A stretch of 64,000 nt of DNA, taken from assembly GCA_028671895.1 (NCBI GenBank), contig CM053813.1:39589501-39653500 (forward strand), in the 5' to 3' direction. Shown piece by piece: positions 35,901 to 46,965 of the stretch. The DNA is from Oenanthe sinensis (taxonomy: Eukaryota; Streptophyta; Magnoliopsida; Apiales; Apiaceae). Every line of letters starts with the position of its first letter. Position 1 is the stretch's first letter. A program made the position numbers and the translations under genes. The notes beneath the pieces are model-generated. The model did no database searches. It saw nothing but the letters and a program-made list of their open reading frames with translations, and was not told the origin of the DNA.

Positions 35901-37299
35901 TTGTCTGGTTGAGAATCACGGGTCATGCCGAAGGAATAGAGAAGGACAAAAGGTTCTCCCTAATGGCCAAAGTTGGAGACCTCAACTGATGATACTGTGC
36001 TACTCTACGAAAATATTATCTGAAGCAAATTCTATCTCAAAGCCTCAAGTTCCATTTGACGGCCGTAAGCTGTTTGGGTACCGTGCCCGCGCACCCCCTC
36101 TCCCCTATATGTTGTCCTCCATGTTGCAGTCACGTGTGCACCCAAAGCTTTCCTCTGAACAAGGGGGTGACAATGGCGATTCTGATGTTGACTTGGCAGA
36201 CCTATCAGATTCTGACCAAGAGGATGAAGATGAGTATGATCAGCTTCCACCATTCAAGCCTCTTAAGAAATCTCAGCTTGCAAAGTTAAGCGTGGAGCAA
36301 AAAAAAGCCTACTTTGAGGAGTATGATTACCGTGTGAAGCTTCTTCAGAAGAAGCAGTGGAGAGAGGAGTTGAAAAGATTAAAAGAGATGAAGATGAAAG
36401 GAAAGGATTCTGCAATTGATCATGGTTACAGTGAAGAAGATCTTGATGCTGGTTCTGCAGCTCCGGTTTCTGTTCCGTTACCAGATATGGCCCTGCCACC
36501 TTCTTTCGATGGTGATAATCCAGCGCACAGGTATCGTTTTCTGGAACCAACTTCACAATTTCTGGCAAGGCCGGTTCTGGACACCCATGGTTGGGATCAC
36601 GACTGTGGATATGATGGGGTCAATCTTGAGCAGAGTCTAGCCATTCTCAGTCAATTTCCGGCTGTAGTGTCTGTTCAGCTGACAAAGGATAAGAAAGAGT
36701 TCACCGTCAATTTGGACTCTTCCATTGCTGCGAAACATGGGGAGAATGGATCGACTATGGCAGGCTTTGACATTCAGAATATGGGTAAGCAACTTGCCTA
36801 CATCATCAGAGGTGAAACCAAGTTTAAGAATTTCAGGAAGAACAAAACTGCCGCCGGGATATCAGTTACTTTCTTAGGGGAAAATGTTGTCACTGGGCTC
36901 AAAGTTGAGGATCAGATTTCTTTCGGAAAGCAGTATTCTTTGGTTGCCAGTGGAGGTGCAGTCCGATCTCAACACGAAAAAGCATATGGAGCTAATATCG
37001 AATTGCAGCGCAGGGAACTTGATTATCCTATTGGACAAGTGCAGTCCTCACTTGGCCTGTCCATAATAAAGTGGAGAGGTGACTTAGCATTGGGGTTCAA
37101 CAGTCTAGCGAACTTCTCTATTGGACGCAATTCCAAGGTGACTGTACGAGCTGGAATAAACAACAAGCTTAGTGGCCAGATTTCTGTACGTACAAGTAGC
37201 TCTGACCATCTTTCTCTTGCTCTTGCAAGTATTCTTCCAGTCGCAGTTACCATTTACAAGAAACTTTACCCTGTTGGTGAGAAGTACTCAATCTATTAA
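32992..37299 (+). CDS. TOC159: Translocase of chloroplast 159-like import receptor GTPase, copy B
   Basis: 1435 aa, intronless; tandem paralogue of the gene at 21599. Same three-domain layout: acidic A domain, GTPase with GKAGVGKS at about residues 801-808 and DTPG at about 848-851, and the membrane M domain ending KYSIY. Compared with copy A it has 19 extra residues near residue 121, from an in-frame 57-bp duplication, and 9 amino acid changes, all in the A domain (for example V to G early on, A to V, G to R, G to S, N to K, M to I). The G and M domains are identical. The A domain is intrinsically variable in this family and influences preprotein preference, so a change there is more tolerable than in the other domains. 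The reading frame is fully open. Confidence 0.96.
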   Translation: MESTTEAASNSLGSADPFTGSVETSSYLDKIVVDDTNVLDGSDDIDSISSVSDGGFVSGEEDFDVEKKSFLADPDGKVVEFKSVDVNSGDPFVDFETTSVGGEEKSCEAGVLESGKNGGGVEKSFKDVVVEGCSGNGDVVEKSFKDVVVEGGEGLSGNFGDVVTEGGLRGDEVSEFSEGMGSGVEENKLEGEEVLEVKKIESVSEVVEKHVVESSESEQVGDVVVESGDGVEEVTHEGDTVVETINVDLLVPGVAVVGEIEGNGTADKSMSLNAESDQVRGGTVEEGSGEIIVISTDSKILSLANESDKLVVGTVEESSVQNIITPSESELSKSDGAKLTQDGDSFAEDIHVNSAVSGVPVVGIETEEVDGIMSSNIGADQVHGKTVSAVQNVNFVHPSANIVEPNNFADVKTTLEGDSVIENIQVDMSEPGVAVVDKIEKNGQADDYVGKNQDNEKKSVTQVEGDSEATAKLENHVEGVEVVSTQNLVGADRFEAVVDAPHPESSIPNNAEEHKRNGDFRASVQDEIRENGASEKSFANDSAESIPLQNKELEVNDEIKFGKNEASEDDLEGPGSEGDSDDIIFGSSEAAKQFIEELERGSEGNSNSGAESSHDNAQRIDGQIVTDSEEEDTDEEGEGKELFDSAALTALLKAATGAGSDGGNITISSQDVSRIFSIERPVGLGSSMQSLRPAPRSNQFNFFNPSSFAGGEESESNLSDEEKEKLEKLQSIRVKFLRLAQRLGMSSDDSIVSRVLYRLALDAGRQSGQIFNIDSAKQRALQLEEDEKEDLDFALNILVLGKAGVGKSATINAIFGEEKARVDAFQPATTTVKEITGVVDGVKIRVFDTPGLKSSVVEQSFNRSILSSVKKFTKKNPVDIVLYVDRLDAQTRDLNDIPLLRTITSSLGPPIWRSVIVTLTHAASAPPEGPSGSPLSYDTFVTQRYHVLQQSIGQATNDLRILSPSLMNPVCLVENHGSCRRNREGQKVLPNGQSWRPQLMILCYSTKILSEANSISKPQVPFDGRKLFGYRARAPPLPYMLSSMLQSRVHPKLSSEQGGDNGDSDVDLADLSDSDQEDEDEYDQLPPFKPLKKSQLAKLSVEQKKAYFEEYDYRVKLLQKKQWREELKRLKEMKMKGKDSAIDHGYSEEDLDAGSAAPVSVPLPDMALPPSFDGDNPAHRYRFLEPTSQFLARPVLDTHGWDHDCGYDGVNLEQSLAILSQFPAVVSVQLTKDKKEFTVNLDSSIAAKHGENGSTMAGFDIQNMGKQLAYIIRGETKFKNFRKNKTAAGISVTFLGENVVTGLKVEDQISFGKQYSLVASGGAVRSQHEKAYGANIELQRRELDYPIGQVQSSLGLSIIKWRGDLALGFNSLANFSIGRNSKVTVRAGINNKLSGQISVRTSSSDHLSLALASILPVAVTIYKKLYPVGEKYSIY
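33352..33408 (+). repeat. 57-bp in-frame tandem duplication in the TOC159 B acidic domain
   Basis: The block starting GTCGAAAAAAGTTTTAAGGA at 33352 is followed at 33409 by a second block with the same start. Copy A has one. It adds 19 residues (KSFKDVVVEG-type unit). Confidence 0.9.
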
Positions 37300-38251
37300 T
37301 TCTTGTCTTATTCTGTTGAGCAACTTTTGGTTCAATGAGGATTGCTCCGGAAAGTAGATGTTAGCATTTTGCATGAGTACTGCGTTTTTTTACCAATTCA
37401 GAACTGCTTCACATTATCAAGATTATGTTAATTTCCTTTGCAATTAATTTTCTTAACTATAGAATAAGAAATGGAAAACGAACTTGCCATCCTCCTTGTG
37501 TCAGCAATATATTTGTTAAACATTGGGTGCATTGCTTTTTTCATTACATTTATGTTTTTTTAATTAATTACTGATTCGTTATCTTAGTGCTAGCTTCCTG
37601 TTTCCATTTTGTTTCATGATATAAATAATTGGTAGACTAATGACCAAATTGTTAATGTTAATGCTCAAGTTATCCCATTAAGTAATATCAATTATCTTTT
37701 TGTTTATTTCCTCAGGGTTAATAATACCTCAGGGGAGATGGGATTAATAGTCCCTTCAGGAAAAACGAAAAAGTTGAGAAAATTAATCGTTGGAACTGTT
37801 TTAATCAATTAAGTGATGCAATGAGTGCTAAATGAAAGTAGTTTAGATAATTTTCATATCATATACAAACATAACTTTGATATAACCAAGCTGCCCTAAA
37901 CATATTATTTCAGCAGTCCAAGGATATACAAGAATTCAATGTATAGAATGTGAGTTACCTTGTACGTGTATAAATTTGTAGCGCACAACTAACAAGAGGC
38001 ATTGATAATTATATAGATTCATGGTGTTCACATTTAATTATTGGATGTGAGTTATGGCAGATCATTAAATTGGGGTTTGAAAATGATTAGTATTTAAACT
38101 GTGTTGCTATTTCTGTCTGCTGGAATTAATAGAGAAACACTTCTTTACTGTTCATGATAGTGAAGTTCCGAATTTTAAGTTATAGGCCATATTAGGATGT
38201 CAGAGGTTTGAGAAAAAATTAGAGGTTTGACTAGATAATCCTATAGTATTA

Positions 38252-38510
38252 GTGTTTGGTAATTAGCGGTTTGGATTCAATAATTTAATTTTGAAAAAAC
38301 TACTTGAAGGAGTTTTTTCAATTAGATGATTGTCATGTATCCACTTAAAATACAAACAACTAATTCAAAAACTATTTACCAAACAGTTTTATTCAAAACT
38401 GTTAATTCAATCCGCTAGTTAAAACAACTAATTATTCAATCAGTTAGTCAAAAATCGAAATAACTAATTCAACCCGCTAATAGCGGTTCTAGCCGTTAAT
38501 TGCCAAACAG
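38252..38510. mobile_element. MITE-like element, copy B
   Basis: Same element as 26802-27060 at the constant 11,450-bp offset, with the same GTGTTTGG / CCAAACAG ends. Confidence 0.6.
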
Positions 38511-38917
38511 GGCCATAAATTTCAGCTTCTTCATACAAATTGGTATAAAATCACTTAATACTGGAACTTGAATCTTACTATAGTTTTTTTACCAAATTTA
38601 TTGCTACTGAGACTATATGGACTTTTACAAAACTTATTGCTACTGAGACTGGTGGGACTATCCCTTGTGTTACATAATACTATAAACTAGCGTCTAGCTT
38701 GTTGTTCAGTCTTGTGTAGTAGCTTAGTTTGGCTGCTAAGCAAAGTGTTTATCAACTAAGAATTAAGTAGGTTTTTACTGTGGATAGAACCTGTCAGGCT
38801 GGTTTTACTGTGGATAGAAAATTTAACTGTCAGAGTAGGTGTTTCGTTCATGGCAAATTTGGAACTTACGACAAAGTAATAGAGTAGCTATGTGGTTGCA
38901 ATTCTGTCGACGATAAT

Positions 38918-39170
38918 TGTTAATATACAGTCACCAAGTGAGGAAAGTCAACAAGCGAGCAAGTCAACTAATATCATCAAGGCGGGAAAATTTGTTACAG
39001 ATGAGGTGGAGAGTTAAGTACAGCTGGCTAGTATATATAGCAGTAATCATGTCTTGGAGATTAAGAGATTCATTTCAGTTTGTAAACACAATATGTAGAT
39101 ACAGAGCAAGTTGTATGTATAGATTGAGTTCATCATCTTCATCTTATGCTTATTTCTCTGCAAATTATCA
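38918..39170 (+). mobile_element. Copia-type 5' LTR, copy B
   Basis: Same LTR as 27468-27720 at the same offset from the TOC159 stop, so the Copia insertion is older than the duplication. Followed by the primer-binding site TGGTATCAGAGC at 39171-39182 and about 150 bp of leader; the gag part found in copy A is missing. Confidence 0.65.
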
Positions 39171-39182
39171 TGGTATCAGAGC
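39171..39182 (+). other. Retrotransposon primer-binding site (initiator tRNA-Met), copy B
   Basis: TGGTATCAGAGC, as at 27721-27732. Confidence 0.85.
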
Positions 39183-39344
39183 AATTTCACGCATTTTTTC
39201 CGCATTAACCCCATCAATCACACTACATCTCTGCGTTTATCACTGATTCACACCTCAATTTAGGGTTTCCTATTGAATTTGTTTGATTTCGGGGTCATCT
39301 CCATCGCTCACATATCGTCTTTATCGGTTAATCTCTGAATTGAC

Positions 39345-39660
39345 TTTGTATCAATTGATCTTCTATCCGTTGATGCCTCCATATCAATTGATTATCATTC
39401 ACTTGTATAATTTTTTTGTTTTTAAATAATTACAATTTGACAGTCTAAATTACAAATCAGTTGATGATCAATATCAATCGACTCTAATATCAATTGATGA
39501 GAAAATTATCAATCGACTAAAGTCATATCAATTGAAATAGACTAAATACATCTATGTTACCATCCATATTATCAGTTGATTCACATAAACATTTCGATTG
39601 ATAAATGATTTCTTGATCAATCGTATTTATAATTTTCATATCAATTGATCAGTTATAATA
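39345..39660. repeat. Cluster of ATCAATTGAT-like palindromic words
   Basis: About ten copies of ATCAATTGAT or near variants (ATCAATCGAC, CAGTTGATT, CGATTGATA) occur in ~300 bp directly right of copy B. Spacing is irregular, so it is not a simple tandem array. Its role is unknown. Confidence 0.7.
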
Positions 39661-42035
39661 ATATAAAATTCTATGACTTTAAAGTTAAAGTTATCATCAA
39701 AACTACATTGATTCCTGACAAGTTTGTTTAATTTGACACAACTTTTTTTTTTTCTGATCTGATTAATCATTTATCAATTAAGATTATTTTTTAGTTAAAA
39801 ACAATCAAAGTTTTTCTCACTACAGTATTTTCGGTCAATTACTCGTGGATCAATACTCTATGAAAATGGAAAATTGGCCTTCATACCAATGCCATTTTAA
39901 ATAATCTTTGGGGACAATGAAGTCATTGGTAAAGAATATCAAAGAGATCTTTGGGGTTGGCATGCAACATACTCAACGCTCTTGTCTGCAAACAGAGGCT
40001 TGTACTCTGCTTTCATTTTTAGTAACTTAAATCTCGTAAACATCAACTGCGAACAAAACTTAAAATACAACATCGGTGCTCCGTACAGACTACAGATTAT
40101 AAAAACAATGTTACATAGATGCACAAGACCTGGAAAAAAAATGGATTTGGGTGAGTTTTGAGTAATTAAGTATGGATTTGAATTGGTTTATGATCCAAAT
40201 TCATATTTGACCCATATTTAATTCAATATAGTTTAAGATTTGGTTCCGGTCATAAATAAACTATTTTTCAAGGTAATATATAATATTATTGTATAGTTTT
40301 AAAATATATATTTTTAATTAATTATTTTTTAATTAAAATAAATTTTATGCAAAATCGTCAAAATAATTAATCTTAAAATTATATTATAATTAATAGGTCT
40401 CGTTAATGATTTTATAAATAATTTAATATGCTATTACACATAATAGTGTATAATAATAATAATAACAATAATAATATAAACTCAGTGTATAATTAATTTA
40501 TTAAACCTTCCATGTACTCGCTTAGTAAATTTTGTAGTCTATAAAATTAGAAAACTCAAAGTATATATATATATATACACACACACTGTATCTATAATCA
40601 TTAAAAAATAAAAAAATATCTATAAGCATGTCAACTGAAAAAAAAGTCTCTGTTATCAACCCAAGATTTTAAAAAAATGAATCAGATTGATCTTTGCTGA
40701 AATAGGTACAAAAACATCTGGGCCATAATCTCATCAAAAAGTTGTCATCAATGAAGATAGGTCATGGGTTAGGATTTGGAATAGGATCCAATCATTGATT
40801 ACAGGGGTGGCTGGAGTTTCCGGAACACGTTAAGGAAGAGACACCGTAAAATTTTGAAAAAACGATTGAAAACCAACCCAATCCAATCCATATTTTATAA
40901 ATAGATATGTGACTGAAAACCAACCTAATCCATATTATAAGAGCATTCAAATGTTAGCATGGTTTGGGTTGGGTTTTTGCTTTTTGGGTTTGGATTCAAA
41001 TTGACACCCAGATGCATTAACCAAAACTACAATCAAATTATTCTTTTTTCCCCTCTATATTTCGGTCTTGATTTTATATAATTTTAGGTTTAGTTTTGAT
41101 TTTTCATCTTTTTTACCATCCTGAAAGCATCTGCAACCATGAACTCCGGTTAGTTATATCAATCTACGTGACATAAAATATAGATATTATCTAAAATATT
41201 TATAGAGAAAAATAGTTAGCTATAATTTTAGATATTCTAGATTAGTTTTCTTTATTTGTTGAGTGTCTCTAGTCATCCTCTAAAAACATTCGCACCTTAT
41301 TTCTCCAATTTTCTTTACTATCTAATTTTATAGTTACCATAAATTAAGATTATTTTAAATATAACTATTCATTATAGCTAATACAATTGGACACATGTTA
41401 GCTCTAAGAACATCTCCAAGATTATTTATGTGACGCATAGATGGCATCTATGTATCACTCTTTAAAATATATCTAAAAATTGATGTACTCTAATATTTTT
41501 CCCCTTAATAAAAAATTATAGATCATCATATTTGATCTTCTATATTTGTCGAACCAATAAACCTCTCATGTATAATTTTACATGATGATTGTTATAAATA
41601 ATATAATTGGAGTGAATGTCATACCCTTTAACTAAAATTTTATATAATAATTATAAAAGAACATTTTAGCTAACAAATTTGCTGATTTGGAGATGCTCTT
41701 ACAGGTTCAGCAAATTATATATAATTTTTATTTTATATCATTATAACTAATCAGTGTGCGACTTGAAGGACACGATCCGGTGTGGAGTTTTATTCCCAAA
41801 CAAGTATGAAAGTAACTTGATTAATGTCCATTTAGACTGAACACGATGTTTTTAGATCAAGCAAAACTTACTACAGTAAGATTGTTCATAGAGATATGGT
41901 TTACCAGAACCTAAAACCAAAGTTACAGTGCAGTAAAACACCTAGCTAGACATTCAAACCGCATCTTCCCACTATATATCAACATCCTAACATCATTCAT
42001 AATCCATACCCGAATCCGGTTACCCATTGCCATTC
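39661..42035. other. Intergenic AT-rich spacer
   Basis: No supported gene. Contains a TA/CA microsatellite around 40563-40586 and the MITE-like element at 41405-41701. The end next to 42036 is presumably 3' UTR of the REF/SRPP gene. Confidence 0.6.
41405..41701. mobile_element. MITE-like element with GAGCATCTCCAA-type ends
   Basis: Left TAAGAACATCTCCAA and right TTGGAGATGCTCTTA are 15-bp inverted repeats with one mismatch around an AT-rich core of ~270 bp. These ends are widespread in plant MITEs. No transposase. Confidence 0.7.
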
Positions 42036-42987
42036 TCACTCGCTCATCACAACATTTCCATCTCCATTACTCAAAGCATGACCATTCTCACTAGCCTTGA
42101 ACACCTTGGCAATCTTATCAATCGGAACCAATGGCAAGTAATTCGACACTGTGTAGCCTTTCGATACAAAATAACCGACGCTCTGATTGTATCGCTCAGC
42201 CCAATAGGTAGCCGTTGGGACCAAAATGTGAGCCAATTGAGGAACCAAAGGAAGCCGGTTCAACGAACTCCATGCCCCCACAACATACTTCTCAGCTACT
42301 GGCTCGTACTTAACATACGCAGATTTAGCCACGTTTGTGGCTGTCTCCACCAGGCCAGCTCGCTTAATCTCCGAAGCCACGGATCGAGCTTGGCTTGATG
42401 CCTGCTTGATCAGCGAAGGCACGTGATGATCCATCTCACTCAGCACCTCATCAACCTGCACACACACACACACAAAGTCACTTTACATTACAAACTTTCA
42501 GAATTCATCGTATATTTGGTGAATCTAGCGTAGATTCACCAAATATACCCATCTATAAAATTTTATTTATAATTCACACAAATTTATCTATACTCTTAAC
42601 AAGAATTTGTTTGTATTCATTGTAAATTTGTTTGTGTGCGTAACACGTACCTTGCGATCCACGAAAGTGAGAAGGTCCAAGGGAACGTTATGAAACTTAT
42701 CATAAACGGGTCCAATAACAGTCTTAACAGTACCTTCCACGGTCTGAACACCAGGTTTCAACGGACCGGAGTTTCCTTTAGCATACTCATACAGCGTCGT
42801 GAACGAAACGACGACGTAGATAGCCGCCACTTGAACGAAATCTAGATGCTTAAGCTTCTTCTCATCAACATCAACCTGTAAAAACAATAAGATCTAATTT
42901 AAAACAAAAAAAATAATATTAATTGTGAATATAAATTTGAAGAACTGATAAGTAGATTACCGATTGGGATGGTTGTGTATCAGCCAT
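42036..42987 (-). CDS. REF/SRPP-like protein (rubber elongation factor / small rubber particle family)
   Basis: 223 aa in three exons: 42987-42961 (MADTQPSQS), 42875-42651 and 42455-42036 (TGA). All junctions are GT-AG and phase 0. Family signatures seen: LKHLDFVQVAAIY, PLKPGVQTVEGTVKTVIGPV, FVDRKVDE, YEPVAEKYV, WSSLNRLPLVPQLAHI and YLPLVPIDKIA. REF/SRPP proteins coat rubber particles in latex plants; in other plants the same family coats lipid droplets and supports stress tolerance and growth. Nothing here indicates rubber synthesis, so the lipid-droplet/stress role is the better guess. The acceptor of intron 2 sits behind a TG microsatellite rather than a normal pyrimidine tract. Intron 2 also holds a perfect hairpin (42510-42548). 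Confidence 0.94.
42510..42548. repeat. Perfect 18-bp hairpin in intron 2 of the REF/SRPP gene
   Basis: GTATATTTGGTGAATCTA, then loop GCG, then its exact reverse complement. A 3-nt loop is short for a small-RNA precursor. Confidence 0.9.
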
Positions 42988-43083
42988 GGAGACAAGGGAA
43001 GTAGGGTTTTGGGAGTGACAGATATAGATATGTGTAATTATGCAAGTATATGTGTATGTATAATTGGGGAAACAAACTTTCCA

Positions 43084-43090
43084 TTTTATA
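43084..43090 (-). promoter_or_regulatory. TATA box of the REF/SRPP gene
   Basis: TATAAAA on the - strand about 97 bp upstream of the ATG, leaving room for a ~65-nt leader. The leader contains AAACCCTA-like sequence close to the ATG. Confidence 0.6.
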
Positions 43091-43189
43091 AGAGGAGGGG
43101 GTTCGTGATAATGGGCGGAGAAGGCGATGAATTGAATCTGAGTCCACGGCTGTTAATCAAACTGGCCCCACCTACCTCCACATCTCTCT

Positions 43190-43195
43190 CACGTG
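43190..43195. promoter_or_regulatory. G-box / ABRE core upstream of the REF/SRPP gene
   Basis: CACGTG about 200 bp upstream of the ATG. G-boxes with an ACGT core bind bZIP and bHLH factors and often go with abscisic-acid or stress response, in keeping with this family. Confidence 0.45.
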
Positions 43196-43272
43196 ATCAT
43201 GCTCAGCAATATTGTTACTTTTTGTTGACTAGGATTTTTGCCCTATTTTGTACCGGGCTCAAAAAATGTTAA

Positions 43273-46200
43273 AAATCCAAAAAATGTATACAAATGAGTT
43301 ATTATCACCTTATCAATATTCTTTTAATCTATCCGACCATTTTAATAAAATATATCTTTATTGTGTTTATGAAAAATAAGATTTTAATATTCAATGTTAA
43401 TAATTATTAAACTTATTTATAAATCACAATTTCAAATATTTTGAAATATGTTTTTTTTATATATTATTAATCAATATTTATGCACATATTTTGCACTGGA
43501 TTTAAAAGTTTTAAATTGTATATATGTATTATATTATATTTAAATATTTAATAGAATTAATATAATATATAAAATAAATTATATTTATTTGTATGTGTTA
43601 TTGTATTCAATTTATATTAGATATAAAAATTAGGTAATACAAAAATAATGATTAAATTAAATGTTATTTTAATCATTAAATACAATAAAATATTTAAAAA
43701 TTATTACTTCATAAATTAATAATATTTTTAAAATAATATTGTTTTCTAAACTTTTAAAATAATAGTTATGCGTAACTTGTTTACAATATCTAAACTTTTA
43801 TATATATAATTAAAATTATAAAATAAAAAAATCATTTAGTATATTAAAACCAAATTTCAAATAGTAGCATAAATTTGACCGACTCATGGTAAATATTATA
43901 ATGGTATAATAATAAACTTGAAAATTATAAAATATTATAAATTAAAAGGGTTTCAATTTTTTTAAATGAACTATTTGAAGACTTATTAATTTTAATAATT
44001 GATTGCAAAGTTGATCATTAGGATTATTTAATTCATTGATTTAAATCTCGGACCTATAAATGAAGATATTTCTGAAACTCATGAAAAAATGAATTTCAAA
44101 AATTAGACTCGGTCATGGGTAAAAATATGAAACATATATATTTCATATAAATATATAAAATTTAATAATTTTTTTCAAATAAATAATTTCATATATATTT
44201 TTAATTTTTACAATATAATTATTTTTTCCTAAATGAAACCTTAGTGATTATAGTAATAAAATAGTAAATAATTAAATATAAGTTAATAAGTTAAATTTAG
44301 AATTGAATAAATAATTGAATATAAGTTTAAGTCGTGAATAAAATTAAATTAAAAAATAAAATTTAGTCATCTATAATGATTTGGAAGAAAAAATGATAAT
44401 ATTTATAACCAAAAGGCTATAATGAGCAATAAAGATTATTGGTAAAATATTATAAGTCTATAAAAATAAAAATTTGTCTAATTAAATAAAATTTTTTAAA
44501 AAGAATAAAATAATAATTAAATAAATAGACTTGAAAAATATAATTTAGATAAATATTATTCAAATATTAAAATTATAAAATAAATTAAAAATTATATATA
44601 AAGATATTTGGTTATAAGTCATTTATGGTAGAATTTGTAAATGAGGAAATGGAATAATAAAGAAATGGGTTATAGATAAAATGAATAAGAAAACTAATCT
44701 TGAATTATGAATTTGAATAATAAATGAAAATAAACATTTCCAAATTTGAAATGGGTCATGGGTAACATTAATATTTGAAATAATCAAATATATGAATCAT
44801 TAATAAAAATAACTAAAAAAATATTCATGAATATTTATAAACTTGGAGTTGGATATAAGTAGGTTTAGAGTTAGGAAACAGTTATTCAACTATCATATAT
44901 ATAAAGATAAAGATTATAATCAGAGCCGAGCAAAACCAACAATTTTGGTTTGATTCACTTCTAATTTTTCTGAATTTTTGGTTCATTTGATTTTTCGGTC
45001 CAAACTGAATTAAAATTCGGTTTGATCCGGTCTATAATAAAAACAATTCAATTCAGACCGAATATACCGAATTATATATTATTTATTTATATTATATGTT
45101 TTTATTATTGTATATTTATTAAATATATATTCGATAAATGTAATTTCACTTTAATGTCCTAACGCTAACTTATTTATTAATTAATTTGTATACTTTATTA
45201 ATTTGAATCATGCATTTTTAATATATAATTATTTTTTCTCAATATATATCGTAAAATTAATATTAATTATCGAATTGTCGATTTATTATTTGACCTAAAT
45301 ATGAATTTACTTGATTTTCTTTATATATTTGTATTCATGTTCACTTAAAAAATTTCCTTATTTGATTTTCAATATTTTTTAGAAGCATACATGAAAGTAA
45401 ATCATGAATATATAAACACGACACAAAATATGAGTCATTGTAATTTTTTTCTAAACACACAGACACACGAAGGTAAAAGACACGAAATTACACGACACAA
45501 ATAAATTGTCAAGTCTTGATAAGAGACTCTTGCCTCATATTCATATTTTCGGTATTTATATATTATTTTGATGTTTATTATAATTTAGTTATAACATAAA
45601 TTTGTATAATTTTGAAGTGTAATAACAAAACTATAATCGATTAAACTACTTACAAGCAGTTCGATTTCAAATTTATTTATACACGAGTTAAATTTGAACA
45701 TAAATTCAAATTCATTTAATTAAATGAGTTGAGACCGATTATAAATTAGAATTTACTTAATTAAAATAAATTATTTAAAAATATTCAAATTCATTTATTA
45801 ATTAAGTTCGATTTGGCTCAAATTATAAAAGTAGACATCTTTAAGGCTCGTTTGATTCATGACATTTGGGTATTATGTATGAGTTTCTGTCATTCCAACC
45901 TCATACCTAGTGTTTGGTTTAAGAAAATAAAATTTAAAACTCATACTTTAAACCCACAAAATATAAGTTTTTGATACGCAAGAGAGAGGGGTATGAGACA
46001 TAGGTATATGAAATTATTTATTTTTAAATAAAATAAATTCATTTTAACACTCAATCAAATATATGAGAAATGATATTTGAATCTCATGTCATCCTAACCC
46101 GATTTCTCATCGCAACCACGCAGCATCCCCGAAATAAACGACCCTGTCATACTCGACCAGAGTGAATACTACAGCAGTATTTGTCGATTATTCAATGAGA

Positions 46201-46782
46201 AGCGTTTGTTTATAGAATATGATACAATATAAACGAGGGATTGGACCAAATATTGAAAACAAGGAACCCAAATGGAGTATTTTATTCGCCGGTGGACATT
46301 GTCTCGCCAATATATTTATTTTTGTCTTCTTTTTCATTTTAATTTTTCAAAGATCTCACCGATCGAAATGAAATGACGATTACCAACTTTAACGCACTGC
46401 ATATACATACCAAACAACAGGCGCCAATTGTATATTCTACGGCATCCCATTTCAATTTACGTCCTTTTCCGGTGTCATCACCTCACGGGCTACATTTTTT
46501 AATCCTCGTAAATTTTGTAGTGTTGTATCATTCGTACACTGCTTTTGCCTTTTATTTTATCTTCTTCGATTTCTTATCTTTAGTGTCTAGAATCTAGATT
46601 GATCGATTTGACTCTTTTCTATTCATTGATGTGAACGCAAGACTAAGCCTATCATTAACACTCAGCTTTGTTATGTAAGGGTCATGTTTATTGATATAAT
46701 CATTTATTTATAAAAAAAATTAACAGAAAAAATTAATATTATGTATTAACTTTTTAATATGAATATAAGGAATTACATCACT
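43273..46782. other. Gene-poor AT-rich intergenic region
   Basis: Very AT-rich; no coding family seen. 44,930-45,070 has degenerate TTCGGTTTG-type repeats. A MITE-like element occupies 45843-46145. Confidence 0.6.
45843..46145. mobile_element. MITE-like element, family shared with 60142-60500
   Basis: Ends GGCTCGTTTGATTC and, in reverse, GGGTCGTTTATTTCGGGG. The interior shares CCACAAAATATAAGTTTTTGATA with the inverted counterpart inside the element at 60142-60500. No coding capacity. Confidence 0.6.
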
Positions 46783-46930
46783 TTAAACTCAAATGCGAGT
46801 CCAAATTTCCTTACTTTCATACTCTTTTAATTTCGAGAATCTCCTCGGAAGACTTATTTGAAATTTCATCGAAAAAGATAATTTACTTGTTCAAATTTCT
46901 CATATATTTTTGTTAATATTGACATGAAGT

Positions 46931-46965
<35 letters not shown>

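Larger units (their letters stand above)
29087..39332. repeat. Segmental duplication, copy B (contains TOC159 copy B)
   Basis: Second copy of the unit at 17925-27882. Relative to copy A it has a ~207-bp MITE-like insertion (32281-32487), extra bases near 32718, and an in-frame 57-bp duplication in the gene (33352-33408). It ends within the Copia leader at GGTTAATC; beyond this the two copies are unrelated (gag sequence follows A, a motif-rich spacer follows B). Confidence 0.95.

Noticed and set aside
39939..40124. 61-aa - strand ORF in the spacer right of copy B
   Set aside because: No domain, neighbour or splice context supports it; length is expected by chance.
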